Positions 20,241-30,467 of a DNA stretch of 64,000 nucleotides are shown here, piece after piece. Numbering within the stretch: the stretch's first letter is position 1; every line of letters starts with the position of its first letter. The notes beneath the pieces were generated by a model. That model did no database searches, was not told the DNA's origin, and saw nothing but the letters and a program-made list of their open reading frames with translations. The stretch lies in the NCBI RefSeq assembly GCF_001187785.1, contig NZ_CP012154.1, positions 1-64,000 on the forward strand, read 5' to 3'. Source of the stretch: Wenzhouxiangella marina. GTDB lineage: Bacteria; Pseudomonadota; Gammaproteobacteria; Xanthomonadales; Wenzhouxiangellaceae. The position numbers and the translations under genes are program-made.

Positions 20241-21602
20241 TTAGATGATGCCCAGCAGGCTGGCCAGAACGACCAGGATCATCGCCGGCGTGACGACGCG
20301 GGTCAGCCACAGCCAGGCGCTGTAGGCCCAGTTCGGCATCTTCTCGCCGAGCTCTTCGCGAGTGATCTTGCCCGACAGGATCCAGCCGGCGAAGACGGCC
20401 GTCAGCAGGCCGCCGATCGGGAGCATGATGTCGTTGGCCACGTATTCGATCGCGCTCATGATGTCGCGGCCGCCGATGCGGACTTCCGACCAGAGGTTGA
20501 AGCTGAACACGCTGGCCAGGCCCAGGGTCCAGGCCAGTCCGGCCACGCAGAGCGCGGCGGTCTTCCGCGACAGGTTCGTCGACTCGACCAGGTAGGCCGT
20601 GGCCGGTTCCATCAGGGAGATGGAGCTGGTCCAGGCCGCCACGGACAGCAGCAGGAAGAAGGCCATGCCGTAGGGAATGCCCCAGGGCATTTCCGCGAAG
20701 GCCAGGGGCAGGGAGGTGAAGATCAGGCCCGGACCACCGCCGGCCGGGTCGATGCCGAAGGAAATCACGATCGGGAAGATCGCCAGGCCGGCCACCACGG
20801 CGACCAGGGTGTCGGCGATGACCACGGTCGTGCCGACGCGCGGCACGCTGACACCCGAAGGCAGATAGGCGCCGTAGGTCATGATGGCGCACATGCCGAG
20901 GCTCAGGGTGAAGAAGGCCTGGCCCATGGCGGTCACGATCATGCCGCCGGAGACCTGCGACCAGTCCGGCTTGAACAGGAAGCCGACGGCCTCCTGGAAG
21001 TGGCCGGTGTTCATGCCGTAACCGAGCAGCACCAGCAGCAGCACGAACAACACCGGCATCAGCACGCTGACCGCGCGCTCCAGGCCCTTCTCCACGCCGA
21101 AGGCGACGACGCCCACGGTCATGACCATGAATACACCGTGCCAGAAGGTCATCTCGCCGGCGCTGGCCAGCAGACCCGTGAAGTTGGCCGTCGGGTCGGT
21201 CACGCCGACGCCGCCCGCCAGTTCCTTGGCGTAGAGGAAGCCGTAGTGCAGGGTCCAGCCCGCGACCACCGAGTAGAAGCTAAGCACCAGGAAGCCCGCG
21301 ATCACGCCGAGGACGCCCAGGCCCATCCAGCTCTTGCTGGCGCCGGCATCGGCGGCCAGTTCGCGCAGGGAGTTGATCGGGCTCATGCGGCCGCGCCGGC
21401 CGATCACGATCTCGGAGAACATGATCGGCATGCCGACGATCAGGATGCAGAACAGGTAGATCAGGACGAAGGCCCCGCCACCGTTCTCGGAGGTGATGTA
21501 GGGGAAGCGCCAGATGTTACCCAGGCCGACGGCCGAACCGGTGGCGGCCATGATGAAGGCCAGGCGCGACGACCACATTCCATGGATGGAGGTAGTTTGC
21601 AT
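20241..21602 (-). CDS. Sodium-dependent transporter (NSS/SNF family)
   Basis: 453-residue symporter of the neurotransmitter:sodium symporter family, moving amino acids or related solutes with Na+. The signature WSSRLAFIMAATGSAVGLGNIWRFPYI at the N-terminus and the GGGAFVLIYL block in the second membrane segment are diagnostic; about 11-12 membrane segments follow. The ATG at 21602 is preferred because it starts the family N-terminus and has GGGAG upstream; a start at 21659 would add 19 unconserved residues. Substrate not predictable. Divergent from the zinc locus, sharing the 187-bp gap with the Zur-like box. The Hen1-like gene follows with no gap. Confidence 0.93.
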   Translation of the reverse strand: MQTTSIHGMWSSRLAFIMAATGSAVGLGNIWRFPYITSENGGGAFVLIYLFCILIVGMPIMFSEIVIGRRGRMSPINSLRELAADAGASKSWMGLGVLGVIAGFLVLSFYSVVAGWTLHYGFLYAKELAGGVGVTDPTANFTGLLASAGEMTFWHGVFMVMTVGVVAFGVEKGLERAVSVLMPVLFVLLLVLLGYGMNTGHFQEAVGFLFKPDWSQVSGGMIVTAMGQAFFTLSLGMCAIMTYGAYLPSGVSVPRVGTTVVIADTLVAVVAGLAIFPIVISFGIDPAGGGPGLIFTSLPLAFAEMPWGIPYGMAFFLLLSVAAWTSSISLMEPATAYLVESTNLSRKTAALCVAGLAWTLGLASVFSFNLWSEVRIGGRDIMSAIEYVANDIMLPIGGLLTAVFAGWILSGKITREELGEKMPNWAYSAWLWLTRVVTPAMILVVLASLLGII

Positions 21603-21746
21603 GACAGGACCGCTCCCTCGCGGATGCTTGTTGTTGGTTAGCGCGACATTGTGCGCCAAGTCACTATTCCGTTCAAATGACGCGGCCGGCTTCGGGCCTT
21701 TTCCTGACTGGATCGCGCGCGTCGACGACGGCCTTGCGGTACCATT

Positions 21747-21759
21747 GTTATGTTGTAAC
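21747..21759. promoter_or_regulatory. Candidate Zur operator upstream of the zinc locus
   Basis: GTTATGTTGTAAC is an imperfect palindrome close to the gammaproteobacterial Zur core GTTATAnnnTATAAC (10 of 13 positions match GTTATAGTATAAC). It sits 30 bp before the DUF2796 start. Zur represses such genes when zinc is sufficient; regulation here is inferred. Confidence 0.6.
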
Positions 21760-21789
21760 GCCAGCCCTGATCTGCCTGGAGATTGCTCG

Positions 21790-22362
21790 ATGCGTTGCCT
21801 GATGTTTCTATCCCTGCTCGTGCCGAGTGTCGGCGCCTTCGCTCAGTTCGACGCTCCGGTCCGCCAGCACGCGGCGCATGTCCACGGCCAGGCCGAGGGC
21901 CAGCTGGCGGTGGACGGATCGAGCGTGCAGCTCAGCCTTCAGATTCCGGCCCACAATCTGCTCGGTTTCGAGCATGCGCCGGTCAACGAGGCGCAGCGCT
22001 CGGCGCTGGACGCGACCGTCCGCCACCTCGAGGAATCGGCCTGGCTTACAACGCCACCAGCCGCCGATTGCCAGCGCCAGGAACTAACCCTGGACACGCC
22101 CGGCCTCGAAGCCCCGGAGGATGGCTCGGCGCACCGTCATCACCATGCACATGAACATGATCATGGGGGTGACGAACACGGTGCCTTCGAACTGACGTTC
22201 CAGCTCGATTGTCGTGTTCCCGAAGCGCTGACCTGGCTGGAGCTCGACCTGTTCGAAGCCTATCCGGCCAACGAATCCATCCGGCTGGACCTGCTGACCG
22301 CGACGCGCGCGGATCGGATCACCCTCGGGCCCGGCCGGATCCGCGTCGACCTGCAGCCTTGA
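21790..22362 (+). CDS. Periplasmic zinc-binding protein, DUF2796 (ZrgA/PA4063-like)
   Basis: 190-residue exported protein with a signal peptide (MRCLMFLSLLVPSVGAFAQ, likely cleaved after Ala-Gln region) and His-rich sequence: RQHAAHVHG near the mature N-terminus and a His/Asp cluster HRHHHAHEHDHGGDEHG in the middle. DUF2796 proteins are zinc-binding, and the Pseudomonas aeruginosa homologue PA4063 is Zur-regulated; here a Zur-like box lies 30 bp upstream. The ATG at 21790 begins the signal peptide; an upstream open extension overlaps the divergent transporter promoter and is rejected. First gene of a four-gene unit with an ABC ATPase, an FtsX-like permease and a DUF3299 protein, the same order as PA4063-PA4066. 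Confidence 0.88.
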   Translation: MRCLMFLSLLVPSVGAFAQFDAPVRQHAAHVHGQAEGQLAVDGSSVQLSLQIPAHNLLGFEHAPVNEAQRSALDATVRHLEESAWLTTPPAADCQRQELTLDTPGLEAPEDGSAHRHHHAHEHDHGGDEHGAFELTFQLDCRVPEALTWLELDLFEAYPANESIRLDLLTATRADRITLGPGRIRVDLQP

Positions 22363-22378
22363 GGCGAGTCGCCTGACC

Positions 22379-23065
22379 ATGAGTCTTCTGGAACTCGAGA
22401 ATCTGCGCTTTACCTGGCCGGGTGCGGACCGCCCGGTCCTGATCATGAATCGCCTGAACATCGAAGCCGGACAGAAGGTCTTCCTGCACGGCCCCAGCGG
22501 CACCGGCAAGTCCACCCTGCTGGCCCTGATCGGCGGGCTGGTCCGACCCGAGCAGGGCCGGATCGAGTTGATGGGCCAGGACCTGGTGCGCCTGTCCGGC
22601 CCGAAGCGCGATCGGATGCGAGCCGACCATCTGGGCGTGATCTTCCAGCAGTTCAACCTGCTGCCCTGGCTCGACGTCCTGTCCAATGTCACCTTGCCCT
22701 GCCGCTTCTCGAAGGCTCGCGCAGGTCGCGCCGGCGCCGTCGAGCAGGCCGCCCGCGATCTGCTGCAGGCCATGGACCTGGCGCCGGCGCTCTGCGAGCG
22801 CAAGGCCGGCCAGCTCAGCGTCGGTCAGCAGCAGCGCGTGGCGGCGGCCCGGGCCCTGATCGGCCGGCCCGAGCTGATCCTGGCCGATGAACCCACTTCG
22901 GCCCTGGACGCCGATCGGCGCTCGCGCTTCATCGACCTGTTGTTCGAGCAGGCCAGCGCGGCCGGCAGTGCCCTGCTCTTCGTCAGCCACGATCTGGCCC
23001 TGGCCGAGCGCTTCGATCGCCAGCTCAGCCTGCCGGAGTTGAACCGAGCGGAGGTCATGGCATGA
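22379..23065 (+). CDS. ABC transporter ATP-binding protein (PA4064-like)
   Basis: 228-residue ABC ATPase of the LolD/MacB group. Walker A GPSGTGKST is at 38-46, the Q-loop glutamine in GVIFQQFNLLP near 90, signature LSVGQQQR at 146-153, Walker B LILADEP at 167-173 and the switch His204 in FVSHDL. It energises the FtsX-like permease encoded next, whose start overlaps this stop by 4 bp. In PA4063-PA4066-type loci the system is tied to zinc; whether it moves zinc, a metal complex or a lipoprotein-like substrate is not settled by sequence. Confidence 0.92.
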   Translation: MSLLELENLRFTWPGADRPVLIMNRLNIEAGQKVFLHGPSGTGKSTLLALIGGLVRPEQGRIELMGQDLVRLSGPKRDRMRADHLGVIFQQFNLLPWLDVLSNVTLPCRFSKARAGRAGAVEQAARDLLQAMDLAPALCERKAGQLSVGQQQRVAAARALIGRPELILADEPTSALDADRRSRFIDLLFEQASAAGSALLFVSHDLALAERFDRQLSLPELNRAEVMA

Positions 23066-24330
23066 CCCTGCCGAGTCTGGCCTTTCGCTCCTTGATCAAT
23101 CGCCGGGCAACCGTCGCGCTGACAGTCTTGACCATCGCCCTGTCGATCGGCCTGCTGGTGCTCGTCGAGCAGCTGCGGGTCGAGGTCCGCCAGGGCTTCA
23201 CCCGCTCCGTGGCCGGTACCGATCTGATCGTCGGCGCGCGCACCTCACCGGTCCAGCTGCTGCTCTATTCGGTCTTCGGCATCGGCGATCCGTCCAACAA
23301 CGTCAGTTGGGAAAGCTATGAAGGCTTGAGCAATGTGGCGGAAGTGGACTGGGCGATTCCCATCTCCCTCGGCGATTCCTATCAGGGCTACCGCGTGGTC
23401 GGCACGAGCGAGGCCTTCTTCGAGCACTACCGCTACGGCGATCGCGAAGCCCTGCGGCTGGCCGAGGGTGGTGCCTTCGGCGATCTCTTCGATGTGGTGC
23501 TGGGCCACCAGGTCGCGCGCGATCTGGGCCACGGGCTCGGCGACGAGCTGGTGCTCGCGCATGGCACGGCGAGCGTCCGCCTGCAGCAGCTGCACGATGA
23601 TCTGCCCTTCCGCGTGGCGGGCATTCTGGCCCCGACCGGCACGCCCGTCGATCAGCAGCTCTACATTTCCCTGCAGGCCCACGAAGCCATGCACATCGGT
23701 TGGCAGAGCGGCGCGCGCCGACCCGGCAGCGGCGTCGATCCAACGGAAGCCCGGGCCCAGCTCGACGAGCTCCGGCCCGACGCGATCACCGCCATCCTGA
23801 TCGGATTGAAGACCCGCGCGGCCGTGTTCGGTCTGCAGCGCCGGGTCAACGAGTATCGACAGGAGGCGCTGACCGCCATCCTGCCCGGCATCGCCCTGCA
23901 GGAGCTGTGGCGAATCACCGGTCTCGCCGAACAGGTGCTGCGCCTGGTCGCCTGGCTGGTGGTGGCCGCCGGTTTGCTCGGCATGCTGACCGTGTTGTTG
24001 AGCACCCTGAACGAGCGCCGGCGGGAGATGGCCATCCTGCGCGCCAACGGGGCGCGCCCCCTGCAGATCGCCGGCCTGCTGGTGTTCGAAGCCGGTCTGC
24101 TGGCCGCCGCGGGCATCCTGGCCGGTCTCGCCCTGGCCTACGGCGTGCAGCTGGCCGCGGCGCCCTTCCTGCTCGATCAACTCGGTCTGCACATCGGCCT
24201 GAGCTGGCCCGCCGCCGAGTTGTGGCAATGGCTGGGACTGATCTGGATCGCCGGCCTGCTGGCCGGAGCACTGCCTGCCCTGCTGGCCTATCGCCGCACC
24301 CTGGCCGATGGCATGCAGGTGCGCATGTAA
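23062..24330 (+). CDS. FtsX-like ABC transporter permease (PA4065-like)
   Basis: 422-residue permease with the MacB/LolC/FtsX architecture: one N-terminal membrane segment (about 15-38), a large periplasmic domain (about 40-285) and three C-terminal segments ending near 415. The cytoplasmic motif NERRREMAILRANGARPLQI before the third segment is typical of the coupling region. It forms a transporter with the ATPase upstream, overlapping it by 4 bp. FtsX-type permeases are often mechanotransmission or extrusion systems, so direct zinc uptake should not be assumed. Confidence 0.9.
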   Translation: MTLPSLAFRSLINRRATVALTVLTIALSIGLLVLVEQLRVEVRQGFTRSVAGTDLIVGARTSPVQLLLYSVFGIGDPSNNVSWESYEGLSNVAEVDWAIPISLGDSYQGYRVVGTSEAFFEHYRYGDREALRLAEGGAFGDLFDVVLGHQVARDLGHGLGDELVLAHGTASVRLQQLHDDLPFRVAGILAPTGTPVDQQLYISLQAHEAMHIGWQSGARRPGSGVDPTEARAQLDELRPDAITAILIGLKTRAAVFGLQRRVNEYRQEALTAILPGIALQELWRITGLAEQVLRLVAWLVVAAGLLGMLTVLLSTLNERRREMAILRANGARPLQIAGLLVFEAGLLAAAGILAGLALAYGVQLAAAPFLLDQLGLHIGLSWPAAELWQWLGLIWIAGLLAGALPALLAYRRTLADGMQVRM

Positions 24331-24388
24331 CCGAACTCGGCGGGCCGCTTGCAGGTCCGACCATCATGACGAAACGAGGATGACCCCA

Positions 24389-24877
24389 ATGACTTCGATG
24401 ATCTCGAGAGCCCTGATCGGCGCCCTGTTGGCCAGCCTGGCCCTGCCGCTGGCTGCCGAGCCGCGCGAGCTGGAATGGATGGAGCTGATGCCCCAGGAAG
24501 AGGCCGACGCCTGGCTACAGGATTCGGCCAACGTCGACCACTCGGGCTTCGGTGCGCCGGAACCCTTCCAGAGCTTCCGCACCGTGCCCGAACTCGACGG
24601 CCTCGAAGTCCGCATCCCGGGCTTCGTGGTGCCGATCGAGACCGACGGTGAGGGCAACCTCAAGGAGTTCTTCCTGGTGCCCTACTTCGGTGCCTGCATC
24701 CACGTGCCGCCGCCGCCCGCCAACCAGATCATCTACGGCCGCCTGGAAGAGGCCATCCCGATGGTCAATATCTGGGACGCGTTCTGGATGGAAGGCACCC
24801 TCAACATCGAGGACGTGTCCAACGACACGGCGGCCTCGGCCTACACCATGGACGTGAGCCGGCTCGAGTTGTACTGA
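24389..24877 (+). CDS. Exported DUF3299 protein (PA4066-like)
   Basis: 162-residue protein with a signal peptide (ISRALIGALLASLALPLAAE) and one DUF3299 domain: PGFVVPIETDG...FFLVPYFGACIHVPPPPANQIIY, with a conserved cysteine and histidine in the ACIHVPPPPANQ motif, suggestive of a metal or redox site. Biochemical role unknown. GAGG at 24376-24379 spaces best to the ATG at 24389; an in-frame ATG at 24380 is too close. It is 58 bp after the permease and completes the PA4063-PA4066-like set. Confidence 0.85.
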   Translation: MTSMISRALIGALLASLALPLAAEPRELEWMELMPQEEADAWLQDSANVDHSGFGAPEPFQSFRTVPELDGLEVRIPGFVVPIETDGEGNLKEFFLVPYFGACIHVPPPPANQIIYGRLEEAIPMVNIWDAFWMEGTLNIEDVSNDTAASAYTMDVSRLELY

Positions 24878-24936
24878 ACCGATGCCCGCGCCATGATGGC
24901 GGGATCGAAACGATGAAAATCCAAGAGGGAAAGACG

Positions 24937-26958
<2,022 letters not shown>

Positions 26959-26976
26959 AGCCCGCGGCATCCGGCG

Positions 26977-27441
26977 ATGGGAACCGAGATCGAGCACAAG
27001 TTCCTGGTTCGTGACGCCAGCTGGAAAGCCGGGGCCCGGGGCACCCGGCTGATCCAGGCTTATCTATCCACCGACCCGGACCGCACGGTCCGGGTTCGGG
27101 TGGCCGGCGACGAGGCCTGGTTGACCATCAAGGGTCGCGCCGACGGCCCGGCCCGCAGCGAATTCGAATACCCCATCCCCCTGGCCGATGCGCAAGGCCT
27201 CCTCGCGCTCTGCCACCACCCCTGGATCGACAAGACCCGCTATCTCGTCCCCTTCGGCGATCACGTCTGGGAAGTCGACGAATTCCACGGCGAGAACGAA
27301 GGTCTGATCGTGGCCGAGGTCGAGCTGAGCGAGCTCGGCGAGTCCTTCGAACGGCCACCCTGGCTCGGTGCCGACGTCACCGACGACCCCCGCTATTCCA
27401 ATTCCGGCCTGGTGCGTAAGCCCTTCAGCCGCTGGGCGTGA
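26977..27441 (+). CDS. CYTH-domain protein (triphosphate tunnel metalloenzyme)
   Basis: 154-residue single-domain CYTH protein. The ExExK motif is Glu4-x-Glu6-x-Lys8 (EIEHKFLV), followed by charged strand residues in RTVRVRVAGDEAWLTIKGR, DKTRYLV and WEVDEFHGENEGLIVAEVEL, which line the tunnel of family members. Relatives include inorganic triphosphatases and class IV adenylate cyclases; a short bacterial protein of this type is most often a tripolyphosphatase. The reaction here is not proven. It lies 18 bp after the S9 peptidase and overlaps the convergent Na/Pi cotransporter gene by 17 bp at the 3' ends. Confidence 0.9.
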   Translation: MGTEIEHKFLVRDASWKAGARGTRLIQAYLSTDPDRTVRVRVAGDEAWLTIKGRADGPARSEFEYPIPLADAQGLLALCHHPWIDKTRYLVPFGDHVWEVDEFHGENEGLIVAEVELSELGESFERPPWLGADVTDDPRYSNSGLVRKPFSRWA

Positions 27442-29188
27442 GAGTCTCTTCGGCCTGATCGGCCAGTTCCGGCATCAGCAGTCGCGCGGTCTCGAGCAGA
27501 TTGGTCTCGAGGTGCTGGCCGTAGGCGTTGTCGTTCATCATCGAGGTGGCCTGCTCGGAGGCGATGAGTCGGCGGCGGATCAGTTCGTCCAGGGCCTGGT
27601 CGGCCTCGGCGGCCGCGTCCTTCGCGGTGAGCTCCAGCTGGGCGAGCCAGGTCTCCAGATCGAGTTCGTCGATTTCGTGTTCCCGGTCCAGCAGGTGATG
27701 GACCAGCCAGCCCAGGCGGGCGCGCAGGGCGAGATAGGTCTCGCTCAGGGCTTCGTTGCCATCGCGCGGATAGCGCAACAGGTTCTTCTGCAGGTGCTTG
27801 GCGGCCTTGGCGGCTTCGATCAGGGTTCGGCTGGCGCGCCGCAGGCGGCTGAGCTGTTCGGCGCGGAAGCCGGTGGCCGGTAGCCGACTCAGAAAGCTCA
27901 GGGTCAGACCGTGCAGGGGCTTGATCTTCTCGAGGTAGACCGCGTCCACGTCCACGGCGTGCCCCTGCGGCGCTTCTCTGAACAACAGCTCGGGGTCCTT
28001 GAGCCGCCGCAGTTCGGCGGGTTCGAAGCCGAGCACCCGCGCCACCAGGGCGAGCACGTGGTCGAACAGCCGCAACAGCTCCAGGCGAGCCGCGGCCAGG
28101 GCCGGGGCCGGGCTTTCGAGCAGCTGATCGTTGATGAAGCGGGGCTGGTCCACCTTCGGCGGCGCGGCCTTCAGCCAGCGCTCCAGCCAGGCGGCCAGCG
28201 GCGTGATCATCGGCACCATCAGCACCAGGCCGGCCAGATTGAACAGGGTGTGGAACAGGGCCAGCTTCATCGTGTGCGAGTCCGGCCGGATGCCCATCAG
28301 CGTCGACAGGGCATCCACGGCCCAGAGAAACAGGGGCATGGCGATCAGCGCGACGCTGGCCGTGACCGCATTGAAGATCAGATGCGCCACGGCGAGTCGA
28401 CGCCCTTCGATCTGGCTGCCGATGGAACTGATCAGGGCGGTGACCGTCGTGCCGATATTGGCGCCGATCGACACGGCAAGGGCGTTGTCGTAGCTCAGCT
28501 GGCCTGCGGCCAGTGCGGTGATCGTCAGGATCAGGGTGGCGTGGCTGGACTGCATCAGCACCGTGGCCGCCAGGCCGATCAGGGTGTAGACGAGCAGTCC
28601 GGCGAGGCCGTCCATCGCATAGCGGCTCAGGTCGACGATGGCCTGATAGGCCTCGAAACCGGTCTTCATGTAGTCGATGCCGAGAAAGACCAGGCCGATG
28701 CCCAGCAGGACCTGCCCGCTGCCCTGCAGGCGATGGTCGCGCAGGAACTGGAACAGCACGCCGAAGGTGATCAGCGGCAGGGCCCAGGCCGCGATATCGA
28801 CCTTCAGGCCGAAGGCGGCGACCAGCCAGGCGCCGGAGGTGGTGCCCAGGTTGGCGCCGAAGACCACGCCGATGCCGGCGACCAGGGGAATCAGCCCGGC
28901 CGAGAGGAAGGCGATGGTGATGACCGAGATGAGCGAGCTGGATTGGCTCAGGGCGGTGGTCAGGGCACCGAAGGCGAGTGCCTTCCAGCGTCGGTCCGTG
29001 CTTCGTTGCAGAACGCGTTGCAGGGTCCCGCCGGCAAGCTGGCGAAGTCCCTGTTCCAGGGAGCGCATGCCGAGCAGGAACAGGGCGACGCCGCCCGCGA
29101 TGCCGCTGAGACTGGGCTGGGCAAACAGCGCCCAGGCCAGCAGCGCGAGGCTGAGCAGCAGGGGCCATTGGCGCCAGACGGACGGCAT
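27425..29188 (-). CDS. Na+/phosphate cotransporter (NptA/YjbB type) with PhoU-like tail
   Basis: 587-residue type II Na/Pi cotransporter. Both hallmark QSS motifs are present, at 82-84 (SQSSSLISVITIAF) and 213-215 (MQSSHATLILTITAL), each followed by a GAN(L/I)GTT repeat (111-117 and 242-248), showing the inverted-repeat fold. About eight membrane segments are followed by a C-terminal helical region (about 350-587) of PhoU type. It probably exports or takes up phosphate with sodium. Cotranscribed with the transsulfuration gene upstream (4-bp gap). Its 3' end overlaps the convergent CYTH gene by 17 bp. Confidence 0.92.
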   Translation of the reverse strand: MPSVWRQWPLLLSLALLAWALFAQPSLSGIAGGVALFLLGMRSLEQGLRQLAGGTLQRVLQRSTDRRWKALAFGALTTALSQSSSLISVITIAFLSAGLIPLVAGIGVVFGANLGTTSGAWLVAAFGLKVDIAAWALPLITFGVLFQFLRDHRLQGSGQVLLGIGLVFLGIDYMKTGFEAYQAIVDLSRYAMDGLAGLLVYTLIGLAATVLMQSSHATLILTITALAAGQLSYDNALAVSIGANIGTTVTALISSIGSQIEGRRLAVAHLIFNAVTASVALIAMPLFLWAVDALSTLMGIRPDSHTMKLALFHTLFNLAGLVLMVPMITPLAAWLERWLKAAPPKVDQPRFINDQLLESPAPALAAARLELLRLFDHVLALVARVLGFEPAELRRLKDPELLFREAPQGHAVDVDAVYLEKIKPLHGLTLSFLSRLPATGFRAEQLSRLRRASRTLIEAAKAAKHLQKNLLRYPRDGNEALSETYLALRARLGWLVHHLLDREHEIDELDLETWLAQLELTAKDAAAEADQALDELIRRRLIASEQATSMMNDNAYGQHLETNLLETARLLMPELADQAEETLTPSG

Positions 29189-29192
29189 CCGC

Positions 29193-30335
29193 TCAGCCCA
29201 GGGCCTGGTCCAGATCGTGCTTCAGATCGGCCAGGGCTTCGATGCCGACCGACAGTCGCATCACCCGTTCGTCGATGCCCAGGCGGGCGCGTTCCTCTGC
29301 GCTCAGCTTGGCATGGGAGGTGTAGCTTGGCTGGCCGATGGTGGATTCGACCCCGGCCAGACTGACCGCCGGCTGGATGATCCGCAGGGCATCGAGAAAG
29401 GCCTCCGGGTCCCGATCGTCATCGAGGCGGAAGGCCAGCATGGCGCCGAAGCCATGCATCTGCCCCCTGGCCACCGCATGTCCGGGATCGCTGTCCAGTC
29501 CGGGGTAGTGCACGCGATCGATGCCGTCCCTGGAATGCAGCCAGGTCGCCAGGGCCTGGGCGTTGGCGGTCTGGCGTTCGACCCGCACGGCCAGGGTCTT
29601 GAGGGAGCGCTCCAGCAGATACAGGTCCTGTCCATTGAGGCTCGACCCAAGGCGGATGACGTTCGGGCGCAGGCGATCGATCATCGCGCTCGAACCGATC
29701 AGGGCGCCGCAGAGCAGGTCCGAATGGCCACCGAAGTACTTCGTGGCCGAGTGCATCACGAGGTCGAAACCCAGTTCGATCGGTCGCTGGCAGATCGGTG
29801 TGGCGAAGGTGTTGTCGACCACGCTGACCACGCCCTGCTCGCGAGCGATCCGGGCGGTGGCAGCGAGATCCACGACCCGCATCAGGGGATTGGTCGGGGA
29901 CTCGACGTGGATCAGGCGGGTACGTTCTTCGATCAGGACGGGCAGGTCCTCGGGCTGCCCGTTCCAGATCGAGAAGCGAAAGCCCAGGGGGGCGAGCAGG
30001 CCCTCGACCAGATCCATCGTGCCGCCGTAGAGCCCGTCGAGAAGGATGGCGTGGTCGCCCGGCTGCATCAGGGAGAAGAAGATCGCGCTGATCGCGCCCA
30101 TGCCGCTGGCCGTGACCATCGCGGCCTCGCCGCCTTCGAGGGCGGCGATCCTTCGCGCGACCACCTCGTGGTTCAGGGTGTTGTGGTAGCGCGGATAGCG
30201 CACATGATCCTGGCGATAGTCGAAGGCCGAGCTGGTCACGATCGGCGTGTTGACCCCGAAGGGCGCCGGCAGCGCTTCAGCGCCGGCGTGGATGCAATCG
30301 GTGTCGAGGTGTCCGGAAGGGCGTTTCGAAGACAT
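29193..30335 (-). CDS. PLP-dependent trans-sulfuration enzyme (cystathionine lyase / homoserine sulfhydrylase family)
   Basis: 380-residue Cys/Met-metabolism PLP enzyme. The cofactor lysine is Lys199 in HSATKYFGGHSD; other family blocks are NTPIVTSSAF, ALEGGEAAMVTASGMGAI, LYGGTMDLV, ESPTNPLMRVVDL and the C-terminal RLSVGIEALADLKHDL. Family members include MetB, MetC and cystathionine gamma-lyase, and the split is not safe from sequence alone. The gene starts 132 bp from the divergent TPR-GGDEF gene end and is followed by the Na/Pi transporter with a 4-bp gap. The substrate cannot be read from context. Confidence 0.88.
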   Translation of the reverse strand: MSSKRPSGHLDTDCIHAGAEALPAPFGVNTPIVTSSAFDYRQDHVRYPRYHNTLNHEVVARRIAALEGGEAAMVTASGMGAISAIFFSLMQPGDHAILLDGLYGGTMDLVEGLLAPLGFRFSIWNGQPEDLPVLIEERTRLIHVESPTNPLMRVVDLAATARIAREQGVVSVVDNTFATPICQRPIELGFDLVMHSATKYFGGHSDLLCGALIGSSAMIDRLRPNVIRLGSSLNGQDLYLLERSLKTLAVRVERQTANAQALATWLHSRDGIDRVHYPGLDSDPGHAVARGQMHGFGAMLAFRLDDDRDPEAFLDALRIIQPAVSLAGVESTIGQPSYTSHAKLSAEERARLGIDERVMRLSVGIEALADLKHDLDQALG

Positions 30336-30467
30336 GCGGTTCAGGTCCGATGGGTGCTGGATGAACTATAGAGCGTTCGGGACGGCAGCGCCCGTGTCGA
30401 TGCGTGCCGATCCGTGTCGATGGGCGGGCAGGCTCGCTGCGGGTGGTGAGCACGAGGGCGGTCGGGA

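Noticed and set aside
19796-21641. Plus-strand frame opposite the NSS and Hen1 genes
   Set aside because: Gln/His/Gly/Arg low-complexity product typical of antisense shadows.
30336-30467. Riboswitch upstream of the transsulfuration gene
   Set aside because: No SAM-riboswitch-like conserved core was visible; likely an ordinary promoter region.
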